NCBI RefSeq assembly: GCF_000378405.1
Contig: NZ_KB899636.1
Coordinates: forward strand, 1,645,405 to 1,709,404
Source of the DNA: Succinimonas amylolytica DSM 2873
GTDB lineage: Bacteria > Pseudomonadota > Gammaproteobacteria > Enterobacterales > Succinivibrionaceae
Length of the DNA stretch: 64,000 nt
Reading direction: 5' to 3'
Within the stretch, counting starts at the first letter, position 1. Each line of letters begins with the position of its first letter. Positions 1 through 9,044 of this stretch are shown here, in pieces. The position numbers and the translations under genes were made by a program. Below the pieces are notes generated by a model, which did not search any database, was not told where the DNA came from, and was given only the letters and a program-made list of their open reading frames with translations.

Positions 1-238
1 CGCTGATCCTATTCTCCTGTTCTTCAACTTTTTTGGCTTGATTTTGAAAGGCTTCAGTCTGCTTCTGAATGGTTGAAGTCTGCTTCTGAATGGTTGAGGT
101 CTGCTCTTGAATGGTTGAGGTCTGTTCTTGAATGGTTGATGTAAGTTTTTCGATTAACGAGTAAAGGTTGTCCAGTTTGGAAGTATCAGTATCGTGCTGA
201 TTAGCAGGAAGATTGTTATTTGTGATCTTCGCTTCCAT
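1..238 (-). CDS. Partial coiled-coil protein, N-terminal part, runs off the window
   Basis: The minus strand is open from ATG at 238 to base 1, about 79 codons, and continues out of the window. The protein begins MEAKITNNNLPANQ, then has four near-identical seven-residue units of the type TSTIQEQ/TSTIQKQ, followed by EAFQNQAKKVEEQENRI. This is a clear heptad coiled coil. The frame stays open upstream of the ATG back to the CRISPR array and reads sensibly (LVNPYHIAHENRDVLKDFAMEAK). The real gene may therefore start earlier, at a GTG, or may have lost its 5' end to the array. No family is recognised. The true start and the rest of the protein cannot be seen. Confidence 0.5.
   Translation of the reverse strand, partial: MEAKITNNNLPANQHDTDTSKLDNLYSLIEKLTSTIQEQTSTIQEQTSTIQKQTSTIQKQTEAFQNQAKKVEEQENRIS
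56..139 (-). repeat. Four tandem 21-bp units encoding coiled-coil heptads
   Basis: Units lie at 56-76, 77-97, 98-118 and 119-139. The first two are identical; the others differ at a few bases. The 21-bp period equals one coiled-coil heptad, so gain or loss of a unit would keep the frame and change only coil length. Confidence 0.8.
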
Positions 239-358
239 TGCAAAATCCTTCAACACATCCCGATTTTCGTGTGCGATATGGTACGGATTCACCAGCACTT
301 TTGTCAAGAATCCCTGAAGCCTTAAAAAGACGGTTTAAGACCTAATACTTTTTTTGAA

Positions 359-3300
359 TTTCTAAGCTGCCTATGCGGCAGATAACTCGCTATTCGGTGC
401 AAGTTCGTACACACGGCCTTTCTAAGCTGCCTATGCGGCAGATAACGCGTACAACCTCCCGCACCTTAACGCTGAACATTTCTAAGCTGCCTATGCGGCA
501 GATAACATGGACTTAGCGTGCCGAAGTTATATGCTATACTTTCTAAGCTGCCTATGCGGCAGATAACTAAACCGAAGAATGACTAAAAATTAAACTATTT
601 TTCTAAGCTGCCTATGCGGCAGATAACCGAACGTTTGCAGAACTGCATGATATACTTGCTTTCTAAGCTGCCTATGCGGCAGATAACACGTGTTAAAAAC
701 GTGTTATATGGGGACTTTTTTTCTAAGCTGCCTATGCGGCAGATAACAGAAAGCATTTTACGGGACTTTTCTATATATCTTTCTAAGCTGCCTATGCGGC
801 AGATAACGCCGACCCTAAATATCAGGCCACCTTCCTGATTTTCTAAGCTGCCTATGCGGCAGATAACTAATGGCGTTCACATGGACGCATATAATAAGCT
901 TTCTAAGCTGCCTATGCGGCAGATAACGGATATGAGATCATTATATACGTAAACGGAACTTTCTAAGCTGCCTATGCGGCAGATAACATGGGATGCCGCA
1001 ACAGTACACGGTAATGAAATTTCTAAGCTGCCTATGCGGCAGATAACCGTTGTTTCCCTCCTCGGTGGGGAAAATTACAATTTCTAAGCTGCCTATGCGG
1101 CAGATAACCTTTCCCGCTCCTGAGAAAATCCCTGGCTCATTTTCTAAGCTGCCTATGCGGCAGATAACTTCTGTATATTGGTAATAGTATCAATGAGCAA
1201 TTTCTAAGCTGCCTATGCGGCAGATAACTTCCGCCGCCGCTCTCATTATTTCAGGCTTCATTTCTAAGCTGCCTATGCGGCAGATAACATTTATGACACC
1301 GGCAGAACTGCGGCACTGGTTTTCTAAGCTGCCTATGCGGCAGATAACAAATTAGTCTCAAAGATAATACAAGTTATACCTTTCTAAGCTGCCTATGCGG
1401 CAGATAACTATGTTACATCTTACATTGAACGGTAAAAGCTTTTCTAAGCTGCCTATGCGGCAGATAACATTATGTAACCGCCCTCCGGGATTCCGTCCAT
1501 TTTCTAAGCTGCCTATGCGGCAGATAACGTTAAGGCCGGCGCCGCCGGACTGACCGCTGATTTCTAAGCTGCCTATGCGGCAGATAACGCTACCATGAAT
1601 GCCTTCGCGGCGTGGATGGATTTCTAAGCTGCCTATGCGGCAGATAACATATACCTCATTATTTGATCTGCTATGGGAGCTTTCTAAGCTGCCTATGCGG
1701 CAGATAACGCTACCGGTATCGGCCAGACCATTGTCATTCTTTTCTAAGCTGCCTATGCGGCAGATAACGAATGGGACAGGTTCCGGGAATATTGCCGGCT
1801 TTTCTAAGCTGCCTATGCGGCAGATAACGTATGTCGGGGCATTGCTCTGGAGCACTTCACTTTCTAAGCTGCCTATGCGGCAGATAACCATTTTCCGGAC
1901 GTATGCCTGTTCAGCGTTAATTTCTAAGCTGCCTATGCGGCAGATAACTGAAAACTTGAAAACGGTCTCCGGAGTAGTCATTTCTAAGCTGCCTATGCGG
2001 CAGATAACTTTTCCTCTCCTTTTCTCTCTCTGTCATTTGGGTTTCTAAGCTGCCTATGCGGCAGATAACATTTTTAACCTCCCCGTTTTAATGTTCCCCG
2101 TTTTCTAAGCTGCCTATGCGGCAGATAACAGAAGGTGTAAATTTAAATTTTAGTTCATTGTTTTCTAAGCTGCCTATGCGGCAGATAACGTCAGGGACGG
2201 AATAACCGAATCGCTCCAGCATTTCTAAGCTGCCTATGCGGCAGATAACGATAAGAGCTCCCGCACCTCCGGAGGACAGGCTTTCTAAGCTGCCTATGCG
2301 GCAGATAACATATTCCGGGAGGTCTATGCCTAAAATCTCCCTTTCTAAGCTGCCTATGCGGCAGATAACCGATAAGCGCGTCCAGCTGTCCGACAGTCTG
2401 TTTTCTAAGCTGCCTATGCGGCAGATAACCAGTGTATCAGTTTTGATAATAATAAAAACAATTTCTAAGCTGCCTATGCGGCAGATAACATTAATGTAAG
2501 CGTAAAGCCTTATGATGTAAGTTTCTAAGCTGCCTATGCGGCAGATAACAGTTTTTTTTGTATTTCCCCCTGTTTTTTCCTTTTCTAAGCTGCCTATGCG
2601 GCAGATAACTCATAGACAATATCATTTTTTTTGTTACGTGCTTTCTAAGCTGCCTATGCGGCAGATAACTCCGGTGATGAGCACGTGAGGGTTAGCGTCG
2701 CTTTCTAAGCTGCCTATGCGGCAGATAACAATATCTTGTTTGTGGCTGATATTACCGATCCTTTCTAAGCTGCCTATGCGGCAGATAACGAAGCCCGCGC
2801 GGGCGGGGAGCATGAAGACACTTTCTAAGCTGCCTATGCGGCAGATAACGTTATCACTGAATCGGGAGAGAGACAGTTTCCTTTCTAAGCTGCCTATGCG
2901 GCAGATAACTCCAAAGCACCGGAGATCCTTTGATGATGTCTTTTCTAAGCTGCCTATGCGGCAGATAACCATAACGCACTACTGGCGCTTTGACTTCTGT
3001 TTTTCTAAGCTGCCTATGCGGCAGATAACAGAATTTAACCGATAACCCTCCTGCCAGTATCTTTCTAAGCTGCCTATGCGGCAGATAACGGATTTATTAA
3101 AACAGATTTTTAAACAAAAAATTTCTAAGCTGCCTATGCGGCAGATAACACGTGTTGCAAGTTCCTGCGGCATAACGTGCCTTTCTAAGCTGCCTATGCG
3201 GCAGATAACAGCAACGGGAAATACTTTTCCACAGATAAGGATTTCTAAGCTGCCTATGCGGCAGATAACCAATATGTGATAATTGTCACATAATAAGAGT

Positions 3301-5012
3301 GTTTCTAAGCTGCCTATGCGGCAGATAACGCAATATAGGGCATTTTGAGCAAATCCTATACTTTCTAAGCTGCCTATGCGGCAGATAACGAATTAATGCA
3401 TGATACTACAAAATTTAACCGTTTCTAAGCTGCCTATGCGGCAGATAACTTATGAAAGGTTATGAACCGGATATTGTAAAATTTCTAAGCTGCCTATGCG
3501 GCAGATAACGAAAAGCTTTTTTTGGCACGTTCTTATATGTCTTTCTAAGCTGCCTATGCGGCAGATAACCATGATATCCGCGATGGTGGCGTCAGGCGGG
3601 ATTTCTAAGCTGCCTATGCGGCAGATAACAATTTCTTTTAATCTTGTTACTTCCATTTTTTTTTCTAAGCTGCCTATGCGGCAGATAACGCTGTTTCTTC
3701 TGCCGCCGCTCTCATTATCTCTTTCTAAGCTGCCTATGCGGCAGATAACTAGGTATCGTATAGCGGCGCACCTGTCCACCGTTTCTAAGCTGCCTATGCG
3801 GCAGATAACGTCGGAAGCAAAAGCTATGCAATTATCACTGATTTCTAAGCTGCCTATGCGGCAGATAACGGCTTACATCAGAAAAATGCGGATACCGGGC
3901 TTTTCTAAGCTGCCTATGCGGCAGATAACGCTTACAACCTCCCCCACCTTACCTCCTGGCATTTCTAAGCTGCCTATGCGGCAGATAACTTACATATCCC
4001 AGAGGAAGTTATCAGATTACCTTTCTAAGCTGCCTATGCGGCAGATAACTTGTTAAATTTTTAAATTGTTACTTTTCTTTTTTTCTAAGCTGCCTATGCG
4101 GCAGATAACAGACCGAGAGGCGGGAGATCCCTTACTAGCAATTTCTAAGCTGCCTATGCGGCAGATAACAGCAGAAGCAGGTAAAATCTTTCAGAGAGTG
4201 CTTTCTAAGCTGCCTATGCGGCAGATAACCCTGTGGCAGGTTTTATCATTTCTAAGCTGGATTTCTAAGCTGCCTATGCGGCAGATAACATTTTGTAGGC
4301 ACAAAAAAATAGCACCAAATATTTCTAAGCTGCCTATGCGGCAGATAACAATTTAATTCAAAAGCAGCTAAGGCAAAATCATTTCTAAGCTGCCTATGCG
4401 GCAGATAACGGAGAAGCACCCCCTCCGCCGCGGCGATGACAATTTCTAAGCTGCCTATGCGGCAGATAACCTTTTTTGATATACGTATAATCTGCTATGT
4501 GTTTTCTAAGCTGCCTATGCGGCAGATAACAGTAATGATGTATTTACCGGAAACTTTCGAAACTTTCTAAGCTGCCTATGCGGCAGATAACATAAAGGAA
4601 AAAGAAAAGGCCGCCATAATAGCTTTCTAAGCTGCCTATGCGGCAGATAACGCTATGAGCAGAAGATTAAGGCGGGAACCTCCTTTCTAAGCTGCCTATG
4701 CGGCAGATAACACTTTGAATTTTTTAACACTGGCTTTGGAACAGTTTCTAAGCTGCCTATGCGGCAGATAACGGTCGGGTAGCCCCCGGCCTCTCTCTGA
4801 CTAATTTCTAAGCTGCCTATGCGGCAGATAACCTGCTAAACAAGCAATTAAGAATAAAGCTAAATTTCTAAGCTGCCTATGCGGCAGATAACATTTCTGC
4901 AAGTGGATATAATCGGCATTTTATTTTCTAAGCTGCCTATGCGGCAGATAACGACGACGCCCGCGCAGACATTTGCGGATCCATTTTCTAAGCTGCCTAT
5001 GCGGCAGATAAC
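359..5012 (-). CRISPR. Type I-F CRISPR array, 78 repeats and 77 spacers
   Basis: A 28-bp repeat recurs every 60 or 61 bp from 359 to 5012. On the plus strand it starts TTTCTAAG and ends CAGATAAC. Read on the minus strand, the transcript sense, it starts GTTATCTGCC and ends CAGCTTAGAAA, the I-F repeat with a CTGCC/GGCAG hairpin, GCATA loop and a CTTAGAAA 5' handle. I count 78 copies, all apparently identical, including both end copies. There are 71 spacers of 32 nt and six of 33 nt. The leader end is at 5012, next to cas6f, so the newest spacers lie at high coordinates and the oldest near 387. The lack of any degenerate terminal repeat in so long an array suggests recent activity or strong purification. 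Confidence 0.98.
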
Positions 5013-5245
5013 TACAAGAAGTTTAATTGTACTACAAGAATCAAATGACTATTTACATAAACAGTAACCAGTTTTAATAAGATATATGATGTTGGAATGA
5101 GTCATATATGAATAAATAACGAGACCTTACAAATTGTAGAAAATGCAACAACTCGTTAGTCTCTCCCAAAAAAATGGTTGTTTTACAAAACATTAGAATA
5201 AAAATATCAAAGATAAATCTATGTTATATCCTCCATGGTTTTCAA
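5013..5245 (-). promoter_or_regulatory. CRISPR leader, AT-rich, between cas6f and the array
   Basis: These 233 bases between the cas6f stop and the first repeat are strongly AT-rich and hold no credible ORF. They occupy the usual place of a I-F leader. Next to the first repeat, ACTACAAGAA occurs twice, at 5011-5020 and 5031-5040; the first copy uses the last two bases of the repeat. AATCAA at 5039-5044 followed by CTA at 5049-5051 is one mismatch from the IHF consensus, which would fit IHF-assisted integration. AACGAG (5118-5123) pairs with CTCGTT (5152-5157), and GAGAC (5121-5125) with GTCTC (5159-5163), so alternative hairpins are possible. No clear promoter hexamers were identified. Confidence 0.75.
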
Positions 5246-5845
5246 TTAAGTTGAATTGCTGAAATAAGGTAGAGCTCCTGACTTTATAAGTCCATAGCTA
5301 CTAAAAACCAAAGTATTGTTGTTCTCAACCTGCAACACTTCGTCGATATACAGTCTGAAGCGTTGTCCGCTACTTAGGCTGTCAAGAGTGACATAAGGGA
5401 GGTTATTTTCTGGATTTTTGTAACAGGAGTATTCCTTTTCTGCCTGTTTCATATCCACATGATGTCTTTGAGCATAACGTCTCACAAGCCGTTCCTTATT
5501 CTCCTTGAACTGAATCCGTCGATACTGGACATATCCTTGGACAATATTAGGAATTGGCTGTATTTCCCCTTTCTTTATGTAATCAGTAAGACGAAGTAAT
5601 CTACTGTTACAAGATGAATTAAGGAGAATATCGGGACTAGATGCATAAAGACGAACAATATTTCCCAGAGTTCGTTTTTCTCTATTGAATCTTGGAAATC
5701 CAAGACCTATATTGACGCATCCAGTTTTATGTTCGTCTTCTACGAATATCAAATGCAGTGCAGAAATCACTTTACCCATCAGGAAAGTCGCTGAGACCTC
5801 CTGATTAGGTAAAAGTATGAGATCCTGGTAGTATAGTGTTCTCAT
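5246..5845 (-). CDS. cas6f: Cas6f (Csy4) crRNA-processing endoribonuclease
   Basis: This 199-residue protein cuts the pre-crRNA at the base of each repeat hairpin and stays bound to the crRNA 3' end in the Csy complex. It aligns along its length with Csy4: GLGFPRF near 50, an arginine-rich helix (ERLVRRYAQRHH) matching the RNA-binding helix, LPYVTLDSLSSGQRFRLYI with the conserved serine region, and a C-terminal YGL..G..PYF. In known Csy4 the catalytic histidine follows a G/A-K-L pair. Here that stretch reads MGKVISALH, with Ile27 at the expected place and His31 one helical turn later. The ATG overlaps the csy3 stop by one base (TAATG), indicating translational coupling. The gene is last in the operon. 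Confidence 0.93.
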   Translation of the reverse strand: MRTLYYQDLILLPNQEVSATFLMGKVISALHLIFVEDEHKTGCVNIGLGFPRFNREKRTLGNIVRLYASSPDILLNSSCNSRLLRLTDYIKKGEIQPIPNIVQGYVQYRRIQFKENKERLVRRYAQRHHVDMKQAEKEYSCYKNPENNLPYVTLDSLSSGQRFRLYIDEVLQVENNNTLVFSSYGLIKSGALPYFSNST

Positions 5846-6870
5846 TATTCCTTGTCACCTTTGCCAAAGACACCACCACGGATAAGAACCGACATAACAT
5901 AATGCTTGTCGTTATCATTGTCGAGAGGTGTACCACAGGTAAACCGGTCAAAAAGCGTGTAAAAATCTACTTTGTCCTTTGGATTTCGGAATGCCTTACC
6001 CATATTTGTTACTGCACCATAAGGCTCTGCGGCTATTGGTCCGGCACCATTCACAGGATCAGTGTATTCTGGATACCAAGTGTCGACCGTTCTTAGTGCG
6101 TTTCCTATTTTCTGTGAATGAACGGCAGCTATACCATCCACAGCATATAGGATTTTGCTTTTACTACTGTTTTTTCCTTTGTCCAGTACCAATTCTTCGC
6201 TAGGGAAAACTTCCTGTCCATTTTCAATTTTGGCATAGGTTGTAACCTCTAATGTTACAGATTCAGAACCGGAGAGTGTATCCGCTATCAGTTCGCCAAG
6301 TGCTACTATTTTTTCGTCAGATTTGTCAAAAGTACGGATAGGGTAGGTCTTTCCGTCAAATACCCATGCTTTCTCTGATCCTAGTACTTTGACATATACT
6401 TGAATTGCTTCAGCACCTACTCGGTTTCGCCACAAAAAGCGACCAGACGCGATATTGTACGCATACCGTTTTCCAAGTTCTTTAAAACCGAAGGTATTGG
6501 AATATGCAGATACTGCAGATCTGAGTTTGTTCTGAAAGTCTGCCATATTGCAAGATGAAGGCTCCCCGACTTTGCCAAGCACTTTAACAGTAAATACCAT
6601 CTTAAGTGTGTCGCAATCCTGTGGTAAAGCACAAAAGTCAACTGTTTGCAAGTTTGGTTTTTGTACTTCGGAATTAAGTTTTAGGGGATCCCCGGATATT
6701 GCAGTTTTAAGACGGTTAGAGATTGTTCCTCTAACTGATTTTTCTACAAGCTTAAGGGGGACGGCATTTCCTTTATCATTCCATCTTGTTCCGTATAAAA
6801 AACCATCTGATGGGTTGAGTTTACGCTCAAATGCAAGTACCGACGGAAAATCGCTTTTTTTTGCTACCAT
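5845..6870 (-). CDS. csy3: Csy3 (Cas7f) backbone subunit of the I-F Cascade
   Basis: A 341-residue protein of usual family length. It forms the six-copy filament that coats the spacer part of the crRNA. Near-invariant family strings are present: SVLAFERKLNPSDG at the N-terminus, EKSVRGTISNRLK near 43, PNLQTVD near 70, FLWRNRVGAEA near 150, GQEVFPSEELVLDKG near 215, HSQKIGNALRTVDTWYP near 250, and an IRGGVFG C-terminus. GGAG lies about ten bases before the ATG. It is 39 bases downstream of csy2 and overlaps cas6f by one base. Confidence 0.97.
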   Translation of the reverse strand: MVAKKSDFPSVLAFERKLNPSDGFLYGTRWNDKGNAVPLKLVEKSVRGTISNRLKTAISGDPLKLNSEVQKPNLQTVDFCALPQDCDTLKMVFTVKVLGKVGEPSSCNMADFQNKLRSAVSAYSNTFGFKELGKRYAYNIASGRFLWRNRVGAEAIQVYVKVLGSEKAWVFDGKTYPIRTFDKSDEKIVALGELIADTLSGSESVTLEVTTYAKIENGQEVFPSEELVLDKGKNSSKSKILYAVDGIAAVHSQKIGNALRTVDTWYPEYTDPVNGAGPIAAEPYGAVTNMGKAFRNPKDKVDFYTLFDRFTCGTPLDNDNDKHYVMSVLIRGGVFGKGDKE

Positions 6871-6909
6871 GGATATAGTTCTCCAAATCAGAAAATAATG
6901 TTTTACAAA

Positions 6910-7866
6910 TCAAATATTGAATAATTCTGAGTTTTCTTCATCCTCCTCCCCTGTATATGTCTGCTGACTCTCCTCTTCGTATTGGCTGTAGCAGTAAATT
7001 CCTGTGTTCGCGTCATAATATCTACGCCATAGCAAGGAATTAATGTTATGAAAGCGGTGAAGCATTTTGAATTCGCCAAGCGTGACTATGGCTTCTGCGA
7101 AGCAGTGCGGTGTTTCCGGATCTCTTTGATTTGTTGCTCTTCCAAGCTCATTGATGGCTGCGTAACCAGTGCTTATAGGTACTAACCATCCACGATTTTT
7201 TCGGTAGCGCTCGATGTCAACTTTTCCGTTATTAATGTGAGGCTCGGCTATGACAGAGATGTGCTCTATCAGTGCATCCAATGCATCATTACCAAGTTTC
7301 ATGCTCTCTATCATTAACTCGCGGCGTTCGATGAGAGCATATCCAGGCATTAGTCTGTGGATGATATCTTTTCTGAAATTCTCATCTTCTTCGTTGGTAG
7401 TATTTACCCTTGTAATATATGGAGTTTCTGTCGGTTGTACATCTCCTGAAGCTATTCTAAAACCGCTATTTAGTAAATCATTTGCAGTATGTTCTATATC
7501 CTCATCTTCATCATCATTTGTGATTCCAGCAAGTTCGCACAGTAAAGAAACTTCCAGTATGCATTTAATTTCCGGAACAAATGAAGGACGATTTCCGTCT
7601 TTATCCAAGGGATTTGCACCGGCTATTATTGATAAATCACTATATTGTCCTTCCCTGTAGGTACGCATGCTGAATTTGTGATTAATGATCCCCAGCCCGT
7701 TTATTTCAAAATTATTAAAGCCTTTTTCATTGAATTTACGTTGCAACGCATGGACGGCTCCGCCGAAGGCACATACGGACGGGAATCCGGCAGTGTAAGG
7801 ACTTGACCATGCATTAGCATTATTGACCTTAATGTGGGGTAATATCAAAAAAGTTTTTATACTCAT
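6910..7866 (-). CDS. csy2: Csy2 (Cas5f) subunit of the I-F Cascade
   Basis: Csy2 caps the 5' handle of the crRNA together with Csy1. The N-terminus reads FLILPHIKVNNANAWSSPYT then GFPSVCAFGGAVHALQRKF, the family signature. I chose the ATG at 7866 because it overlaps the csy1 stop as ATGA, the usual coupling. An in-frame GTG six bases earlier (7872) is possible but unnecessary. The product is 318 residues. The C-terminus is acidic (GEEDEENSELFNI), a tail the better-known Csy2 proteins do not obviously have. Confidence 0.95.
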   Translation of the reverse strand: MSIKTFLILPHIKVNNANAWSSPYTAGFPSVCAFGGAVHALQRKFNEKGFNNFEINGLGIINHKFSMRTYREGQYSDLSIIAGANPLDKDGNRPSFVPEIKCILEVSLLCELAGITNDDEDEDIEHTANDLLNSGFRIASGDVQPTETPYITRVNTTNEEDENFRKDIIHRLMPGYALIERRELMIESMKLGNDALDALIEHISVIAEPHINNGKVDIERYRKNRGWLVPISTGYAAINELGRATNQRDPETPHCFAEAIVTLGEFKMLHRFHNINSLLWRRYYDANTGIYCYSQYEEESQQTYTGEEDEENSELFNI

Positions 7867-9044
7867 TTCCACAAGTCTCTATAACTATCTATAATATTTT
7901 TTATTTCTACCATTTCAGCATCTCCGAGTACTACGGAATGCTCTCGTTTTAGGTTTTCAATTATCCAGCGTGCCATATCATTCTGTATTTCACTTTCCCA
8001 GCTGTTATTTTGGGCACGTAATGTTTCATCCTTACTAAGCCAAATTTGCTGTGAAATTTTGAGCGTACTTGGGATGTTTATAAGAGCTGCGCGAACGATA
8101 AACATTCTTTCCGATATGGACAATATGATTTCTTCAAATATCCTATCGCGGAATTTTCTTTGCTTTTCTAAAGGTATTGGCGAATCCTTAGGGAGTGTGA
8201 TTAGTTTTAATAACCTGCTAAATTCCCATTTAAAAGTGCGTTTGTTTAGACATTCAGAGAAGAAATCTCGACGAGGTAATCTAATTTTGTGATCTTCTAG
8301 AGTAGGCGGCGCACTGAATAGCAGTTTGGTTATTCCGCCGTTTTCAGTATTGAGTTGGCTGATGTTCTGTGGCTGGGTTCCTCCATATTTAAGAGTAGTA
8401 AGGTTGTAAATTTCCCGGAACGAACCAGTTGTTGCTCCCTCTCCCTTCCTTATGAGTTCTTTTTTATCTTTTGCATCATCTCTTATCGCAGAAATTCTGT
8501 TTTTTAGTTCGTAAACCAAGGCTGATGGAGTGAGTAAAGACAGGATATGGTACTGCCCATTTCCTAACGTGAAATAAACTTGCTTGATTTTAGATGACGT
8601 AACATGGGTGTCTTTGCACGGTTTGAATACTTGTAGAATTTGTTCGCGTAGCTCGGTAGCTGAATTCCCTGAAGAAGACAGCAGTTCCTTCCCTTCGGGA
8701 GTATCTTCTCTGATATTATCAAGCACCGTTTTTCCATTGCTCATTGGTGTGGCAAGAAACTTCATGATTGTGGCATAACCAGCACTACCATACATATCAA
8801 TATTACGCTTGGACTTTATGTTTCCTGATCTTATGTAGCCATCAGCTGATGCGGAACCAAAAAATACAATGGGTGTAATCTTGGAATTCTTATCCTGATT
8901 TGCATAAGGATGCGAGAACTGGCACGGGTGTGTAGCACAGGTTATGTATTTTGCATTGAGTGCTACGTTAGGTATGAATTTTTCGGGAGTGTTCAGTTCT
9001 TCTTTGAGCCCGCTAATGAAATCATATATAGCCTTATCTATCAT
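7863..9044 (-). CDS. csy1: Csy1 (Cas8f) large subunit of the I-F Cascade
   Basis: Csy1 recognises the CC PAM and the crRNA handle. The protein shows the family motif GGTQPQNISQLN near 230, followed by LLFSAPP and an LPRRDFF stretch. The frame is open back to 9092, but the start at 9044 (MIDKAIYDFISGL) overlaps the cas2-3 stop by 11 bases and matches the family N-terminus better. This gives about 393 residues, a little shorter than the roughly 430 of the Pseudomonas protein. Divergence is greatest in the N-terminal third, as usual for Cas8f. Confidence 0.93.
   Translation of the reverse strand: MIDKAIYDFISGLKEELNTPEKFIPNVALNAKYITCATHPCQFSHPYANQDKNSKITPIVFFGSASADGYIRSGNIKSKRNIDMYGSAGYATIMKFLATPMSNGKTVLDNIREDTPEGKELLSSSGNSATELREQILQVFKPCKDTHVTSSKIKQVYFTLGNGQYHILSLLTPSALVYELKNRISAIRDDAKDKKELIRKGEGATTGSFREIYNLTTLKYGGTQPQNISQLNTENGGITKLLFSAPPTLEDHKIRLPRRDFFSECLNKRTFKWEFSRLLKLITLPKDSPIPLEKQRKFRDRIFEEIILSISERMFIVRAALINIPSTLKISQQIWLSKDETLRAQNNSWESEIQNDMARWIIENLKREHSVVLGDAEMVEIKNIIDSYRDLWK

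Noticed and set aside
3001..3420. Spacers at 3030 and 3390 share AATTTAACCG
   Set aside because: Ten bases only, AT-rich, and no GG follows in the partner. Probably chance.
2821..3841. Spacers at 2850 and 3810 share TTATCACTGA end to end, like an overlapping pair
   Set aside because: About three 10-nt matches are expected by chance among 77 spacers, and the base pair next to the overlap is not GG, so the PAM test fails.
614..4356. Many ORFs with a 20-residue period across the array on both strands
   Set aside because: They are the CRISPR repeat read through 60-bp units (SKLPMRQIT on plus, VICRIGSLE on minus). Not genes.
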